Shown piece by piece: positions 27,769 to 36,698 of a stretch of DNA of 64,000 bases. The position numbers were made by a program, and so were the translations under genes. This DNA is from Alphaproteobacteria bacterium (GTDB lineage: Bacteria > Pseudomonadota > Alphaproteobacteria > Sphingomonadales > Sphingomonadaceae), in assembly GCA_003241875.1 (NCBI GenBank), contig QBLU01000003.1, forward strand, positions 1-64,000. The letters run 5' to 3'. Every line of letters starts with the position of its first letter. Positions within the stretch are counted from its first letter, which is position 1. Under the pieces are notes generated by a model. That model was not told the origin of the DNA, did not search any database, and saw only the letters and a list, made by a program, of their open reading frames with translations.

Positions 27769-28836
27769 CTATTCGCCCGGCGGCCGGCGGCGTTCGAACG
27801 GCGCCACGACATTGTCGGCGCGCGTCGCCGCATCGCCGAGCCGGCCGAAATCACGTTCCTCGACCAGCATCGAATGGAAGCCGTGCTGGTCGAGCTCCAT
27901 GCGCCGCAGTTTTTCCAGCGTCACCTCGAGCAATTGGCGGTTCTTGCCGATCAGGTCGGCGATCAGCCCCATCAGCACGGTCACGATGCCGATGACGAGG
28001 AAGATACCGCCCAACACCACCGACTGGATCTTGCCTTCGCCGTTCCCCATCATGAAAAGCACGAGGAACCGCACCAGCGGCACCAGCCCGATGATCAGGA
28101 ACACCACCCCCAGCGCCAGGAACGCCCGCAGCGGCTTGTACATGGCGTACATGCGCATCATCGTCGTGCCCTGGCGGCCGATGAAATTGTAGGTGCTCTT
28201 GAACAGCCGCGATTCGCGGGTTTTGGGATTGGTGCGGATCGGCACCCAGCCGATGGCCATGTTCTTGCGCCCGGCCTGCACCAGCATGTCGACCGAATAG
28301 CTGTAGCTGGTCATGATGTTGAGCCGCATCGCCGCCTCGCGCGAGATGGCGCGAAAGCCGCTGACCGCGTCCTTCACCTCGACGTTGGCAAAGCCGGCGG
28401 CAACCTGGCTGCCAAGTTTCTGCAGCCGCTTTTTCGTCGGCGAGAAATGCGGGATGTTGCGCGTCTCGCGGTCGCCGACGACGATGTCGTATTCGCCCGC
28501 GACCAGCGGCGCCACCAGCTTGGGGATGTCTGCGCCCTCATACTGGTTGTCGCCATCGGTGGTGACGATGATGTCGGCGTCGAGCCGCAAAGCCATGTCG
28601 AGCCCGCGGCGGAACGTGGAGCCCAGCCCCATGTTGGCCTTGTTGATCAGGATATGCTCGACGCCATGCGCACGCGCCACCTCGATCGTCCGGTCCGCGG
28701 AGCCGTCGTCGATGACCAGGATCTCCACCGACGTGACCCCCGGAATGCGCCGCGGGATCGCAGCCAGCGTCTCCGGCAGGGTCAGCTCCTCGTTGTAACA
28801 AGGAATCAGGACGATAACACGCACGGCAATTCCCAC
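27769..28836 (-). CDS. GT2 polyprenyl-phosphate glycosyltransferase (DPM1/GtrB-like)
   Basis: A 355-residue protein. The N-terminal GT2 domain (about 5-225) has VRVIVLIPCYNEELTLP, VIDDGSADRT and the DxD-like TTDGDNQYEG. Two membrane helices (about 245-315) follow, as in GtrB and dolichol-phosphate mannosyltransferase. It transfers a sugar from a nucleotide donor to a polyprenyl phosphate. First gene of the leftward GT2-methyltransferase-GtrA-polytopic cluster. Donor sugar unknown. A GTG four codons downstream is another possible start. Confidence 0.85.
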   Translation of the reverse strand: MGIAVRVIVLIPCYNEELTLPETLAAIPRRIPGVTSVEILVIDDGSADRTIEVARAHGVEHILINKANMGLGSTFRRGLDMALRLDADIIVTTDGDNQYEGADIPKLVAPLVAGEYDIVVGDRETRNIPHFSPTKKRLQKLGSQVAAGFANVEVKDAVSGFRAISREAAMRLNIMTSYSYSVDMLVQAGRKNMAIGWVPIRTNPKTRESRLFKSTYNFIGRQGTTMMRMYAMYKPLRAFLALGVVFLIIGLVPLVRFLVLFMMGNGEGKIQSVVLGGIFLVIGIVTVLMGLIADLIGKNRQLLEVTLEKLRRMELDQHGFHSMLVEERDFGRLGDAATRADNVVAPFERRRPPGE

Positions 28837-28935
28837 TCGCGAACAGGGCCACGATGCCCACCATTAACGGCGACACGCGCAACTGGGAATTGAAAACCGA
28901 AGACTCTGCCGGTCTTTCGCGCCGATTACCGCCGA

Positions 28936-30192
28936 TCAGTGGTTCATTGCGTCGAAGAAGTCCTTGTTCGTTACGGAGTCCTTCATCTTGTCGATGAGGA
29001 ACTCGACCGCATCGACAGTCCCCATCTGCATGAGAATACGGCGCAAAACCCACATCTTGGACAATGTCGCCTTGTCGACCAGCAGTTCTTCCTTGCGGGT
29101 ACCCGACTTGCCGATATCGATGGCCGGGAACACGCGCTTGTCGGCGATCTTGCGGTCGAGCACGATTTCGCTGTTGCCGGTGCCCTTGAACTCTTCGAAA
29201 ATCACTTCGTCCATGCGGCTGCCGGTATCGATCAGTGCCGTCGAGATGATGGTCAGGCTGCCGCCTTCCTCGATATTGCGCGCGGCACCGAAGAAGCGCT
29301 TGGGCCGCTGCAGCGCATTGGCGTCGACACCGCCGGTCAGCACCTTGCCCGACGACGGCACCACGGTGTTGTAGGCGCGGCCGAGGCGGGTGATGTTGTC
29401 GAGCAGGATGACGACGTCGCGCTTGTGCTCGACCAGCCGCTTGGCCTTTTCGATGACCATCTCGGCGATCTGGACGTGGCGGGTGGCGGGCTCGTCGAAG
29501 GTCGAGGAGATGACCTCGCCCTTCACCGTGCGCTGCATGTCGGTGACTTCCTCGGGACGTTCGTCGATGAGGAGGACGATCAGGAAGATCTCGGGGTGGT
29601 TCGCCGAGATGCTCCGCGCGATGTTCTGCATCATCATCGTCTTGCCGACCCGCGGCGGCGCCACGATCAGGCAGCGCTGGCCCTTGCCGAGCGGCGCGAC
29701 GATGTCGATGATCCGCCCGGTCTTGTCCTTGATCGTCGGGTCGTTGTTGTCGAGGTTGAGCTTTTCATCCGGATACAGCGGCGTCAGATTGTCGAAGTTG
29801 ACACGGTGACGAACGACGTCCGGATCGTCGAAATTGATCGCGGTGATGCGGACCAGGCCGAAATAGCGCTCGCCATCCTTGGGACTGCGGATTTCGCCCT
29901 CGACGGTATCGCCGGTCCTGAGGCCGAACTTGCGCACCAGCTGCGGCGTCACATAAACGTCGTCGGGGCCGGCGAGGTAATTGCTGTCGGCCGACCGCAG
30001 GAAGCCGAAACCGTCGGGCATGACCTCGATGGTGCCGGTGCCGGTGATCTCGTTGCCGGCCTCGGCCGTCGCCTTGAGGATGGCAAAGATGATGTCCTGC
30101 TTGCGCAGCGTCGAAGCGTTCTCGATGCCGATTTCCTCGGCCATCACCACCAGCTCGGCGGGGGTTTTGCGCTTCAGATCGTGAAGATGCAT
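28936..30192 (-). CDS. rho: Transcription termination factor Rho
   Basis: A 418-residue hexameric RNA helicase at standard length. The N-terminal region starts [15 protein letters not shown]. The RNA-binding cold-shock-like domain contains GFGFLRS and DDVYVTP. The ATPase has the P-loop VAPPRVGKT and Walker [17 protein letters not shown]. The C-terminus is conserved ([16 protein letters not shown]). Divergent from the HIT gene with a 264-base leader region that holds three copies of an 8-base repeat near the HIT side. Confidence 0.98.
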   Translation of the reverse strand: MHLHDLKRKTPAELVVMAEEIGIENASTLRKQDIIFAILKATAEAGNEITGTGTIEVMPDGFGFLRSADSNYLAGPDDVYVTPQLVRKFGLRTGDTVEGEIRSPKDGERYFGLVRITAINFDDPDVVRHRVNFDNLTPLYPDEKLNLDNNDPTIKDKTGRIIDIVAPLGKGQRCLIVAPPRVGKTMMMQNIARSISANHPEIFLIVLLIDERPEEVTDMQRTVKGEVISSTFDEPATRHVQIAEMVIEKAKRLVEHKRDVVILLDNITRLGRAYNTVVPSSGKVLTGGVDANALQRPKRFFGAARNIEEGGSLTIISTALIDTGSRMDEVIFEEFKGTGNSEIVLDRKIADKRVFPAIDIGKSGTRKEELLVDKATLSKMWVLRRILMQMGTVDAVEFLIDKMKDSVTNKDFFDAMNH

Positions 30193-30422
30193 GGGGGTCT
30201 TTTCAATAAGGAGTCCGGGCGCTGTCGGGGCAAGTTGCAACGATGGCGGGACGTTTGGACCGCGCGCCAGGACGGCCGCGATGACGTTGAGATAAGCCTG
30301 CGACGATTGCCGGTCAAGGCCGACCGGACGACAGTTCGCGAAAGGGCCGACTGCGGCCGGGGCAGGCCTCGGGGGCCGGGCGCCCGCGGCGCTGCCTTGC
30401 TCAGTCTCCACGCGCGCATTAA

Positions 30423-30446
30423 CGCAAGGGCGCAAGGGCGCAAGGG
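30423..30446. repeat. Three tandem 8-base units in the rho/HIT divergent region
   Basis: The unit CGCAAGGG occurs three times in a row (the last ends in A), finishing ten bases before the HIT gene start. The last unit supplies the AAGGGAG that can act as its ribosome site. The rest of the 264-base gap (30193-30456) is GC-rich with no other clear signal. Confidence 0.6.
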
Positions 30447-30456
30447 AGATCTGACC

Positions 30457-30837
30457 ATGCCAGTGACCGCAACCGGGACCTATGACGACGGCAACATCTT
30501 TGCCCGCATCCTGCGCGGCGAGATTCCGTCGAAGCGGGTTTACGAGGACGACTTCGCCGTGGCGTTCCACGACATCAACCCGCAGGCGCCGATCCATGTG
30601 CTGGTGATTCCGCGCGGGGCCTATGTCAGCTGGGCGGATTTTTCGGCCAAGGCTTCGGATGCGGAGATCGCCGGTTTCGTGCGCGCCGTCGGCACCGTGG
30701 CGCGCGACCTGGGGCTGGAGGAGCCGGGCTATCGCCTGCTCGCCAATGCCGGCGTGCATGCCCATCAGGAGGTGCCGCACCTCCATGTCCACATCTTCGG
30801 CGGGCGGCAGATGGGGGCGATGCTGCCGCGAGCCTGA
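30457..30837 (+). CDS. HIT-family (HinT-like) nucleotide hydrolase
   Basis: A 126-residue protein with a complete histidine-triad domain: [20 protein letters not shown] at the start and the active site [13 protein letters not shown] at the end. Such proteins hydrolyse purine phosphoramidates such as AMP-lysine. The ATG is chosen from AAGGGAG upstream and the family start; the frame is open further up. Single gene, divergent from rho. Confidence 0.93.
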   Translation: MPVTATGTYDDGNIFARILRGEIPSKRVYEDDFAVAFHDINPQAPIHVLVIPRGAYVSWADFSAKASDAEIAGFVRAVGTVARDLGLEEPGYRLLANAGVHAHQEVPHLHVHIFGGRQMGAMLPRA

Positions 30838-30992
30838 TCGAAACTGTCGGTCAGCTTTACACTTTCGTTTCGCAGCCGTTACGCGACGCTGCCAAGTGAT
30901 TGGCCCTGTTTGACGCAGCATTTCTGGCACGGAATTTGCATCGCATCGTTGCGGGAGCGGCATGAAGGATGCCGCCGAACAAGGGACGAACC

Positions 30993-31676
30993 ATGATGCG
31001 TCATCTTCTGGCTGCCACCGCCGCCGTCGGCCTGGCACTTTCGGCAACTGCTGCCAGCGCCGGTCCCGGCGTCGTCATCGCGCCGGTTTCCGGCACGGTC
31101 GACACCAACGGCCCGGGCTTCGGCTTGCTCGCCGACACCTGGAACCAGGCCAGCCTGTCGAGCACCTATGTTTCGGGCGTCACCAATTTCGACACCTATT
31201 TTGCCGGCGCTCCGACCCATTCCACGAACTTTGGGGGCTTCGAATTCTTCGGCAATTCGGGGACGTCCTCGCTGCAGGTGACGTACGACCTCGGCTCGGC
31301 ACAGAGGCTGACGGCGCTGGCGCTGTGGAACGAGGAAAGCTCGGGCATCGGCAGGCTCAACCTGCTGACCTCGCTCGACGGCATCAGCTTCACGTCGCTG
31401 GCCAGCGGCCTGGCCCCGACCGACAATACGCTGGCATCGACAACCTATGGCGCCGATATCTTCATCTTCGGCAGCACTGCCGCCCGCTATGTCCGTTTCG
31501 AGGCGTCGAGCTGCCCGCAGCCGAACCCCGGCAGCTTCCCGGCCTGCGCGATCGGCGAAGTGGCCTTTCGCAGCCTGGGTGGCGTCGTGCCGGAACCGTC
31601 GAGCTGGGTGATGCTGATCGCCGGCTTCGGCCTCGTTGGCGCGGCCCAGCGGCGTCGAGTCGCCGCGACCGCCTGA
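30993..31676 (+). CDS. PEP-CTERM (PEPxxWV) secreted protein with discoidin-like domain
   Basis: A 227-residue exported protein. A signal peptide (about 1-23, ending ATAASAG) is followed by a beta-rich domain of F5/8-type (discoidin-like) layout, with [11 protein letters not shown] and ARYVRFEA as in galactose-binding folds. The C-terminal signal is [12 protein letters not shown] with a helix and RRR. A strong hairpin terminator follows. No linked operon genes. Confidence 0.83.
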   Translation: MMRHLLAATAAVGLALSATAASAGPGVVIAPVSGTVDTNGPGFGLLADTWNQASLSSTYVSGVTNFDTYFAGAPTHSTNFGGFEFFGNSGTSSLQVTYDLGSAQRLTALALWNEESSGIGRLNLLTSLDGISFTSLASGLAPTDNTLASTTYGADIFIFGSTAARYVRFEASSCPQPNPGSFPACAIGEVAFRSLGGVVPEPSSWVMLIAGFGLVGAAQRRRVAATA

Positions 31677-31698
31677 GGCGATCACCGGCACTTTTCGA

Positions 31699-31734
31699 GG
31701 GGCTCCGCGACCCGGGTCGCGGAGCCCCTTTCAT
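31699..31734 (+). terminator. Rho-independent terminator after the PEP-CTERM gene
   Basis: A perfect 30-base palindrome (arms GGGGCTCCGCGACCC and GGGTCGCGGAGCCCC) followed by TTTCATT, 22 bases after the stop at 31676 and ending at the selO stop. It can serve the two convergent genes in both directions. Confidence 0.85.
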
Positions 31735-33102
31735 TCAGTTAGAGGCGGCGCCCATGCGCCGGATGGCGGCAACCTTGGCGTGCAGCGCGCTCCAGTCATC
31801 GGCTTCGGCGATCGGCGCCCAGATCGCCTCGACCTCGTCGATCAGCATGGTGCAGGGTTCGGCGTCGGACCAATAGTCGTGCGTCGGCGCAGTGCCGGCA
31901 TAGGCCGGGATGGCAGCGCGGAAGGCCGCAAAGGCGTCCGACGCATAGACGGCGTCGGCCGGTGACGGCCCGCGCCGGACGCCGCCACGCCAGTCGAACC
32001 AGAAACGGTCGGGATTCATCCGGCTGCTGGTGAGCGCGGTCTCGATGGCCTTGACCAGACCGACATCGTCGGGGCCGGGAGCCACCCCCAGGCGTGCCAG
32101 CATAGCGGTGACCAGCGCCGCCTGGTAGCGATCGGGGTACGCCTCCAGCGCCGGCCTTAGGTCCTCCAGCGGCGCGATGACCCGCAGCGCGCCGGCGAGT
32201 TGATAGGCGTTCCACTGCAATGCCTCGGCCTGGCGGCCGAAGCTGTAGAGGCCGTGATAGTCGAAATAGGCGGCGGTGAAATCCGGGTCCCATGCCGGGG
32301 CAAAGCGCCAGGGGCCGTAATCGAAGGATTCACCGGTGATGTTGATATTGTCGGTGTTGAGCACGCCATGGACGAAACCCGCCACCATGAACTGCGCCGC
32401 CAGCTGGCTGCCCGTGGTGACGACATGGTCGAGCAGCGCCGCCGGCGGCGATGGCCCGGTGGCAGCGGGCGCGAAATGGCGCAGCGCGTAATCGACCAGC
32501 CGGTTGAGCGCGTCGGCATCCTGGAGATAGGCCTGGCGCTGGAAGCTCCCATAGCGGATATGGCTGTGGTTGAGGCGGACCAGCACCGCGCCACGTGTCG
32601 GCGAGGGCTCGTCGCTGCGCTGCAGGGCCTCGCCGGTCTCGATGACAGAAAATGTCCGGGATGTCAGGACGCCGAGCGCCTCCAGCATTTCGGTGGCGAG
32701 AATCTCGCGGACGGCACCCTTCAGCGTCAGCCGTCCGTCACCGGCGCGGCTCCACGGCGTCGTGCCGCTGCCCTTGGTGCCGAGGTCCATCAGCCGGCCG
32801 TGGACGTCGATCGCCTGGGCAAACAGGAAGCCGCGGCCATCACCGAGATCGGGATTATAGGTGCGGAACTGGTGGCCGTGGTAGCGCAGCGCCAACGGTG
32901 TCTCGAGACTGCCGGGCAACGGCTGGAAGCGGCCAAAATGTGCCAGCCAGGCGGGGTCGTCGAGCTGGTCGAGGCAGATCTCGGCCGCGGCACGATCGTT
33001 GCGGAAGCGCAGCCGGGTCTGGGGGAAATCGGCGGGGCGGACGGCGTCGTAGAACGCCGCGCCGAGCTCGAGAATCGTCGTTGCCGGGTGGAATTCGCTC
33101 AC
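31735..33102 (-). CDS. selO: Protein adenylyltransferase SelO (YdiU family)
   Basis: A 455-residue pseudokinase that transfers AMP to protein hydroxyls. Family motifs include GHQFRTYNPDLGDGRGFLFAQ-like sequence near residue 75, DLGTKGSGTTPWSR and VHGVLNTDNINITGESFDYG, which holds the metal-binding residues. A GTG start at 33102 is chosen since the core begins at once (VSEFHPATT). It is slightly shorter than E. coli SelO and ends without a Cys or Sec. It lies 14 bases after the TetR gene, probably in one transcript. Confidence 0.92.
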   Translation of the reverse strand: MSEFHPATTILELGAAFYDAVRPADFPQTRLRFRNDRAAAEICLDQLDDPAWLAHFGRFQPLPGSLETPLALRYHGHQFRTYNPDLGDGRGFLFAQAIDVHGRLMDLGTKGSGTTPWSRAGDGRLTLKGAVREILATEMLEALGVLTSRTFSVIETGEALQRSDEPSPTRGAVLVRLNHSHIRYGSFQRQAYLQDADALNRLVDYALRHFAPAATGPSPPAALLDHVVTTGSQLAAQFMVAGFVHGVLNTDNINITGESFDYGPWRFAPAWDPDFTAAYFDYHGLYSFGRQAEALQWNAYQLAGALRVIAPLEDLRPALEAYPDRYQAALVTAMLARLGVAPGPDDVGLVKAIETALTSSRMNPDRFWFDWRGGVRRGPSPADAVYASDAFAAFRAAIPAYAGTAPTHDYWSDAEPCTMLIDEVEAIWAPIAEADDWSALHAKVAAIRRMGAASN

Positions 33103-33116
33103 CCGCGAAGGAACGA

Positions 33117-33806
33117 TCAGTTGGTGTTGTAGTTGCAGGCGGCGCGAACGAAGCGGACGGTCTCGCGCTCGACGCGTTCCGCCTCTTCGGGCGTCGTGGC
33201 GGTCAGAATGCGCTCGATGGCGTCGCCGACGATGTGGTGGGTAAACGAGGCGGCGATCTCGATATCGACATCGGTGATGCCGCGCCTGGCCATGGCGACC
33301 GTCATCTGGCGGTGGATCCATTCGGTCGTGGTGGCCTTGGCGGCGTGATAAAAGGGCTCCGCCTCGGGGTTCTTGACCATCGCCGGCGTGCCGACCTCGC
33401 ATTCGCTGCCGGTGATGCCTTCCCACAGGTTGCTGGCGCGGCAGAATTCGAAGACTCGCGGGATGATGATGCCGGGCTCCAGGTCCTCCAGCGCGTCGTC
33501 GCGCTGCATCGCCTCGATCATGGTCTGGCCGTAACGGGCGCCGAGCTCGGCAAGCAGCGCCTTTTTCGAACCGAAATGATAGAAGATCGAGCCTTCGGAG
33601 ACATCGGCCTCGCGGGCGATATCGGCGGTACCGGTGGCCGAAAAACCCTTGGAAGAGAACAGCATGTTGGCGGCAGCGAGCACGCGCTGCTTGGTTTCGG
33701 CCGGATCGTAGCGGCGGGCACGGGTGTCAATGCGCGCATCGGTGCGGGCGCCGGCCTTCGAAGTCCTGGAATCAGCGATGCGTGAATCGATTGCGCGCGT
33801 TGCCAC
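33117..33806 (-). CDS. TetR-family transcriptional regulator
   Basis: A 229-residue repressor-type protein. A 30-residue basic N-terminal extension is followed by a helix-turn-helix (ATGTADIAREADVSEGSIFYHF) at about 58-80 and a C-terminal ligand domain of unknown specificity. It probably controls the divergent hydrolase-oxidoreductase genes and itself: a promoter with direct repeats lies in the gap between them. selO follows in the same direction. Confidence 0.88.
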   Translation of the reverse strand: MATRAIDSRIADSRTSKAGARTDARIDTRARRYDPAETKQRVLAAANMLFSSKGFSATGTADIAREADVSEGSIFYHFGSKKALLAELGARYGQTMIEAMQRDDALEDLEPGIIIPRVFEFCRASNLWEGITGSECEVGTPAMVKNPEAEPFYHAAKATTTEWIHRQMTVAMARRGITDVDIEIAASFTHHIVGDAIERILTATTPEEAERVERETVRFVRAACNYNTN

Positions 33807-33844
33807 TGCTGGTGATCTTCCTTATCCCCCCCTGGGAGACGTCG

Positions 33845-33874
33845 CTTATAGCGCGTCAGCTGAGTCTGAGTCAA
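33845..33874 (-). promoter_or_regulatory. Candidate sigma-70-like promoter of the TetR gene with overlapping direct repeats
   Basis: On the minus strand TTGACT is followed by an 18-base spacer and TATAAG, close to consensus. The -35 and spacer hold two GACTCA direct repeats, a plausible operator for the adjacent TetR protein. It ends 39 bases before the TetR ATG. Confidence 0.5.
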
Positions 33875-33905
33875 AACATCACTCGAGAGACCGGGGAGGC
33901 GAGCG

Positions 33906-34820
33906 TTGGGCCGGACAGCAACATCGCCCGCGGCCGCCACCGGATGGATCGATGGCTATTACTGGTCGGACGATGGCCTGCGCCTGCACTGGCGCGAGCT
34001 GCCGGCCGGCCCCGACGTGCCGCCTGACCGGCCGGCACTGCTGTGCATCCCGGGGCTGACCCGCACCGCCGCCGATTTCGAAGCGCTCGGCGCGCGTCAT
34101 GGCGGCCGCTGGCGGGTCATTGCCGTCGACCTGCGCGGCCGCGGCGATTCGGCCTGGCCCCGCGATTCGCTGAGCTATGTGCCGCTGTCCTATCTCCACG
34201 ATCTCGGCCTGCTGATCGCCGCTGCCGGCATCGGCCGCTTCATCGCCGTCGGCTCGTCGGTCGGCGGCGTGCTGGCGATGCTGCTGACCATCGGCCACCG
34301 GCCGCAGATCGCCGCCGCCATCCTAAACGACATCGGGCCGGCGATCGAGCCGGACGGGCTGCAGCGGATGCGCGCCAATGTCGGGCGCCAGGCGAACTGG
34401 CCGACCTGGGTCCATGCCGCGCGCGACCTGGCGGCGCGCAATGCCGATATCTACCCGGGCTGGGCGCTGCATGACTGGCTCGGCTTTGCCAAGCGGCTGT
34501 GCAAGCTCAACCCGTCGGGCCGGGTCGTGTTCGACTACGACCCGCGCATCGCCGAGGCATTCCGCCTGCCCAATGGCGATGCCGGGGCCGACCTGTGGAC
34601 CGCGCTGGCGGCGCTGAAGGGCGTGCCGGTGCTCAGCCTGCGCGGCGCCCTGTCCGACGTGCTGAGCCGCGAGACCCAGGCCGAGATGGCGCGGCGACTG
34701 CCGGAGATGACAGTGGTGAATGTGCCCGGTGTCGGCCATGCTCCGACTTTGAACGAAGCGGCGGCCATCGAGGCGGTCGATGCCTGGCTGGACCGGGTGC
34801 TGAGGGGAGAGACGGAATGA
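33906..34820 (+). CDS. Alpha/beta hydrolase
   Basis: A 304-residue protein of the alpha/beta hydrolase fold. LLCIPGLTRTAADF carries the oxyanion-hole segment, VDLRGRGDS the second strand, GSSVGG the nucleophile elbow (Ser about 112) and VPGVGHAPTLNE the catalytic His region. TTG is taken as start because GGGGAGG lies six bases upstream. Its stop overlaps the next start (ATGA), so it is coupled with the oxidoreductase. Substrate unknown. Confidence 0.85.
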   Translation: MGRTATSPAAATGWIDGYYWSDDGLRLHWRELPAGPDVPPDRPALLCIPGLTRTAADFEALGARHGGRWRVIAVDLRGRGDSAWPRDSLSYVPLSYLHDLGLLIAAAGIGRFIAVGSSVGGVLAMLLTIGHRPQIAAAILNDIGPAIEPDGLQRMRANVGRQANWPTWVHAARDLAARNADIYPGWALHDWLGFAKRLCKLNPSGRVVFDYDPRIAEAFRLPNGDAGADLWTALAALKGVPVLSLRGALSDVLSRETQAEMARRLPEMTVVNVPGVGHAPTLNEAAAIEAVDAWLDRVLRGETE

Positions 34821-35827
34821 CGGATCGCAATGTCTGGCGGCTGGCACGGCGCCCGGTCGGCGATATCGCCGATGGCGACCTGGTTTACGGCGCGGAGGCG
34901 CTGCCGGCGCTGGCCGACGGCCAGTTTTCGCTGCGCGTCACCTATCTGTCGCTCGATCCGACCAATCGCATCTGGATGAGCGACCAGGAACAGTACATGC
35001 CGCCGGTCGAAGTCGGCGCGCCGATGCGCGGCGGCGTCTGCGGCCGCGTCGTCGAAAGCCGCAAGGACGGGGTCAACCCCGGCGACCTTTATGCCGGCCT
35101 CGGCGAATGGGCCGATGTGATGGTCACCGACGGCACCGGGCTGAGCCGGCTGCCGGAGATTCCGGGCATTCCGCTGGCGGCAGCCTTCGGCACGCTCGGC
35201 CTTGTCGGCCCGACCGCCTATTTCGGCTTGATGGATATCGGCCAGCCCAAGCCGGGCGAAACGCTGGTGGTGTCGGCGGCGGCCGGCGGCGTCGGTCAGA
35301 TCGTCGGGCAGATCGGCAAGATCAAGGGACTGCGCGTCATCGGCATCGCCGGCGGCAAGGCGAAATGCGACTATGTCGTCGATGAACTCGGCTTCGATGC
35401 CTGCATCGACTATAAATCACAGGACGTCGGCGCCGAGCTCGACCGGCTGGCGCCCGATGGCATCGACATCAATTTCGAACATGTCGGCGGCGACATCATG
35501 GTCCAGGTGCTGCGGCGCATGAAGCTGTTCGGCCGGATCGCGCTGTGCGGCATGATCAGCAGCTACAACGCCACCGAGGCGAGCGAGCCGCCGGGGTTCT
35601 GGACGACGATCCTGATGCGCCGGCTGACGATCCGCGGCTTCATCGTCACCGATTTCGCCAGCCGTTTCGCCGAAAGCGGCCAGGCGATGGTCGGCTGGAT
35701 GCTGGAGGGCAAGCTGAAGACCCGGCAGGACATCCGCCCCGGGCTGGAAAACGCCGCGACCGCGGTGAAGGACCTTTATACCGGCGGCAATTTCGGCAAG
35801 CTGCTGGTCGAGGTGACGCCGCCCTGA
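34817..35827 (+). CDS. Zinc-free medium-chain NADP-dependent oxidoreductase (CurA/PTGR type)
   Basis: A 336-residue MDR-superfamily protein without structural or catalytic zinc ligands. The N-terminal catalytic half has YLSLDPTNRIWM, and the Rossmann half has VVSAAAGGVGQIVGQIGK for NADP binding and NFEHVGGDIM. Relatives reduce alpha,beta-unsaturated carbonyls with NADPH. Co-translated with the hydrolase; the pair is divergent from the TetR gene, suggesting joint uptake or detoxification of a carbonyl or ester compound (inference). Confidence 0.87.
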   Translation: MTDRNVWRLARRPVGDIADGDLVYGAEALPALADGQFSLRVTYLSLDPTNRIWMSDQEQYMPPVEVGAPMRGGVCGRVVESRKDGVNPGDLYAGLGEWADVMVTDGTGLSRLPEIPGIPLAAAFGTLGLVGPTAYFGLMDIGQPKPGETLVVSAAAGGVGQIVGQIGKIKGLRVIGIAGGKAKCDYVVDELGFDACIDYKSQDVGAELDRLAPDGIDINFEHVGGDIMVQVLRRMKLFGRIALCGMISSYNATEASEPPGFWTTILMRRLTIRGFIVTDFASRFAESGQAMVGWMLEGKLKTRQDIRPGLENAATAVKDLYTGGNFGKLLVEVTPP

Positions 35828-35957
35828 CCGTGCGGCGCGTGCCAGACACGGCAGCACCGGATTACCAACATTAACCATCTGGTATGATTGCGTTCACCAA
35901 AGGCTTTCGTTACAGGTCCTTCATAGCCTGTCATTCGAGCCCCCGGGGAAATCAATC

Positions 35958-36698
35958 ATGTCACGCCTGCTTGCTGCCATCGCCATCGCCGTGCCTGTCA
36001 TCACCAGCCCGGCGGCGGCGGCCACCTGGGCCTTCGGCGGCGCCAACGGCACCCTCGCCTCGCTGGCGACGTCTGTCGCCGGCGAAGCGACGCTGACCGT
36101 CGTGGCGCGCGGCTTCACCGCGGCCCCGTCCACGCTCACCAACATTTCCCAGCTGTCGACGCTGCGCACCATCGATCGCATCGCCTCGAGCATCGGCGTC
36201 GTCGGGGGCGCCAACACCCAGCTCGACACCAATGCCACCGGCGGCCAGCCGCGCGAGGCGTTCATCATCACGTCGGACCGGCTGCTCAGCCTGACCGGCA
36301 TCAAGCTGTCGGTCGTCGATCTCAACGATACCGTGCAGATCTATGGCGTCGGCGCCGGCGGCGCGCTGGTGTCGCTCGGGTTCGGCGGCACCATCGCCGG
36401 CGGGCTCGGCGGGCTCGCCAGCGCCGTCAACACCGGCACCATCACCGCCAACGTCGGCGGCACGTCGGCGCTGACGTTCAACACGCCGCTCGCCCGCTTC
36501 CAGTAATATGTGCTGACCACCCGCGCCGGCGGTGACGTACTGTTCAACGGCGACCGAGGCCAGGGCTATCGCCTCGACACGATTTCGGCCGCCGTGGTGC
36601 CGGAGCCTGCGAGCTGGGCACTGCTGATCGCCGGCTTCGGCCTGGTCGGCGCCATGCAGCGCCGGCGCCGGACGGCGGTTTCGGCAACCGTCGCCTAA
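35958..36698 (+). pseudogene. PEP-CTERM protein gene interrupted by an in-frame TAA
   Basis: An ATG at 35958 opens a signal peptide (MSRLLAAIAIAVPVITSPAA) and a 182-residue body ending FNTPLARFQ at a TAA (36504-36506). The same frame continues with 63 more sense codons: YVLTTRAGGDVLFNGDRG, then PEPASWALLIAG, a hydrophobic helix and RRRR. The two parts fit one ordinary PEP-CTERM protein of about 246 residues cut by one stop codon. TAA differs by one base from TAC or TAT (Tyr). Either the gene is a recent pseudogene, giving a secreted protein without its anchor, or the stop is read through. Its last stop overlaps the convergent gene's stop. Confidence 0.8.

Noticed and set aside
28936-31047. 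An N-terminal extension of Rho of 285 residues
   Set aside because: The family start MHLHDLK lies at 30192 and gives the standard 418 residues. The upstream part crosses the HIT gene.
36510-36698. A separate 62-residue PEP-CTERM protein starting at GTG
   Set aside because: It has no signal peptide or ribosome site and continues the same frame as the gene before the TAA, so it is the split tail.
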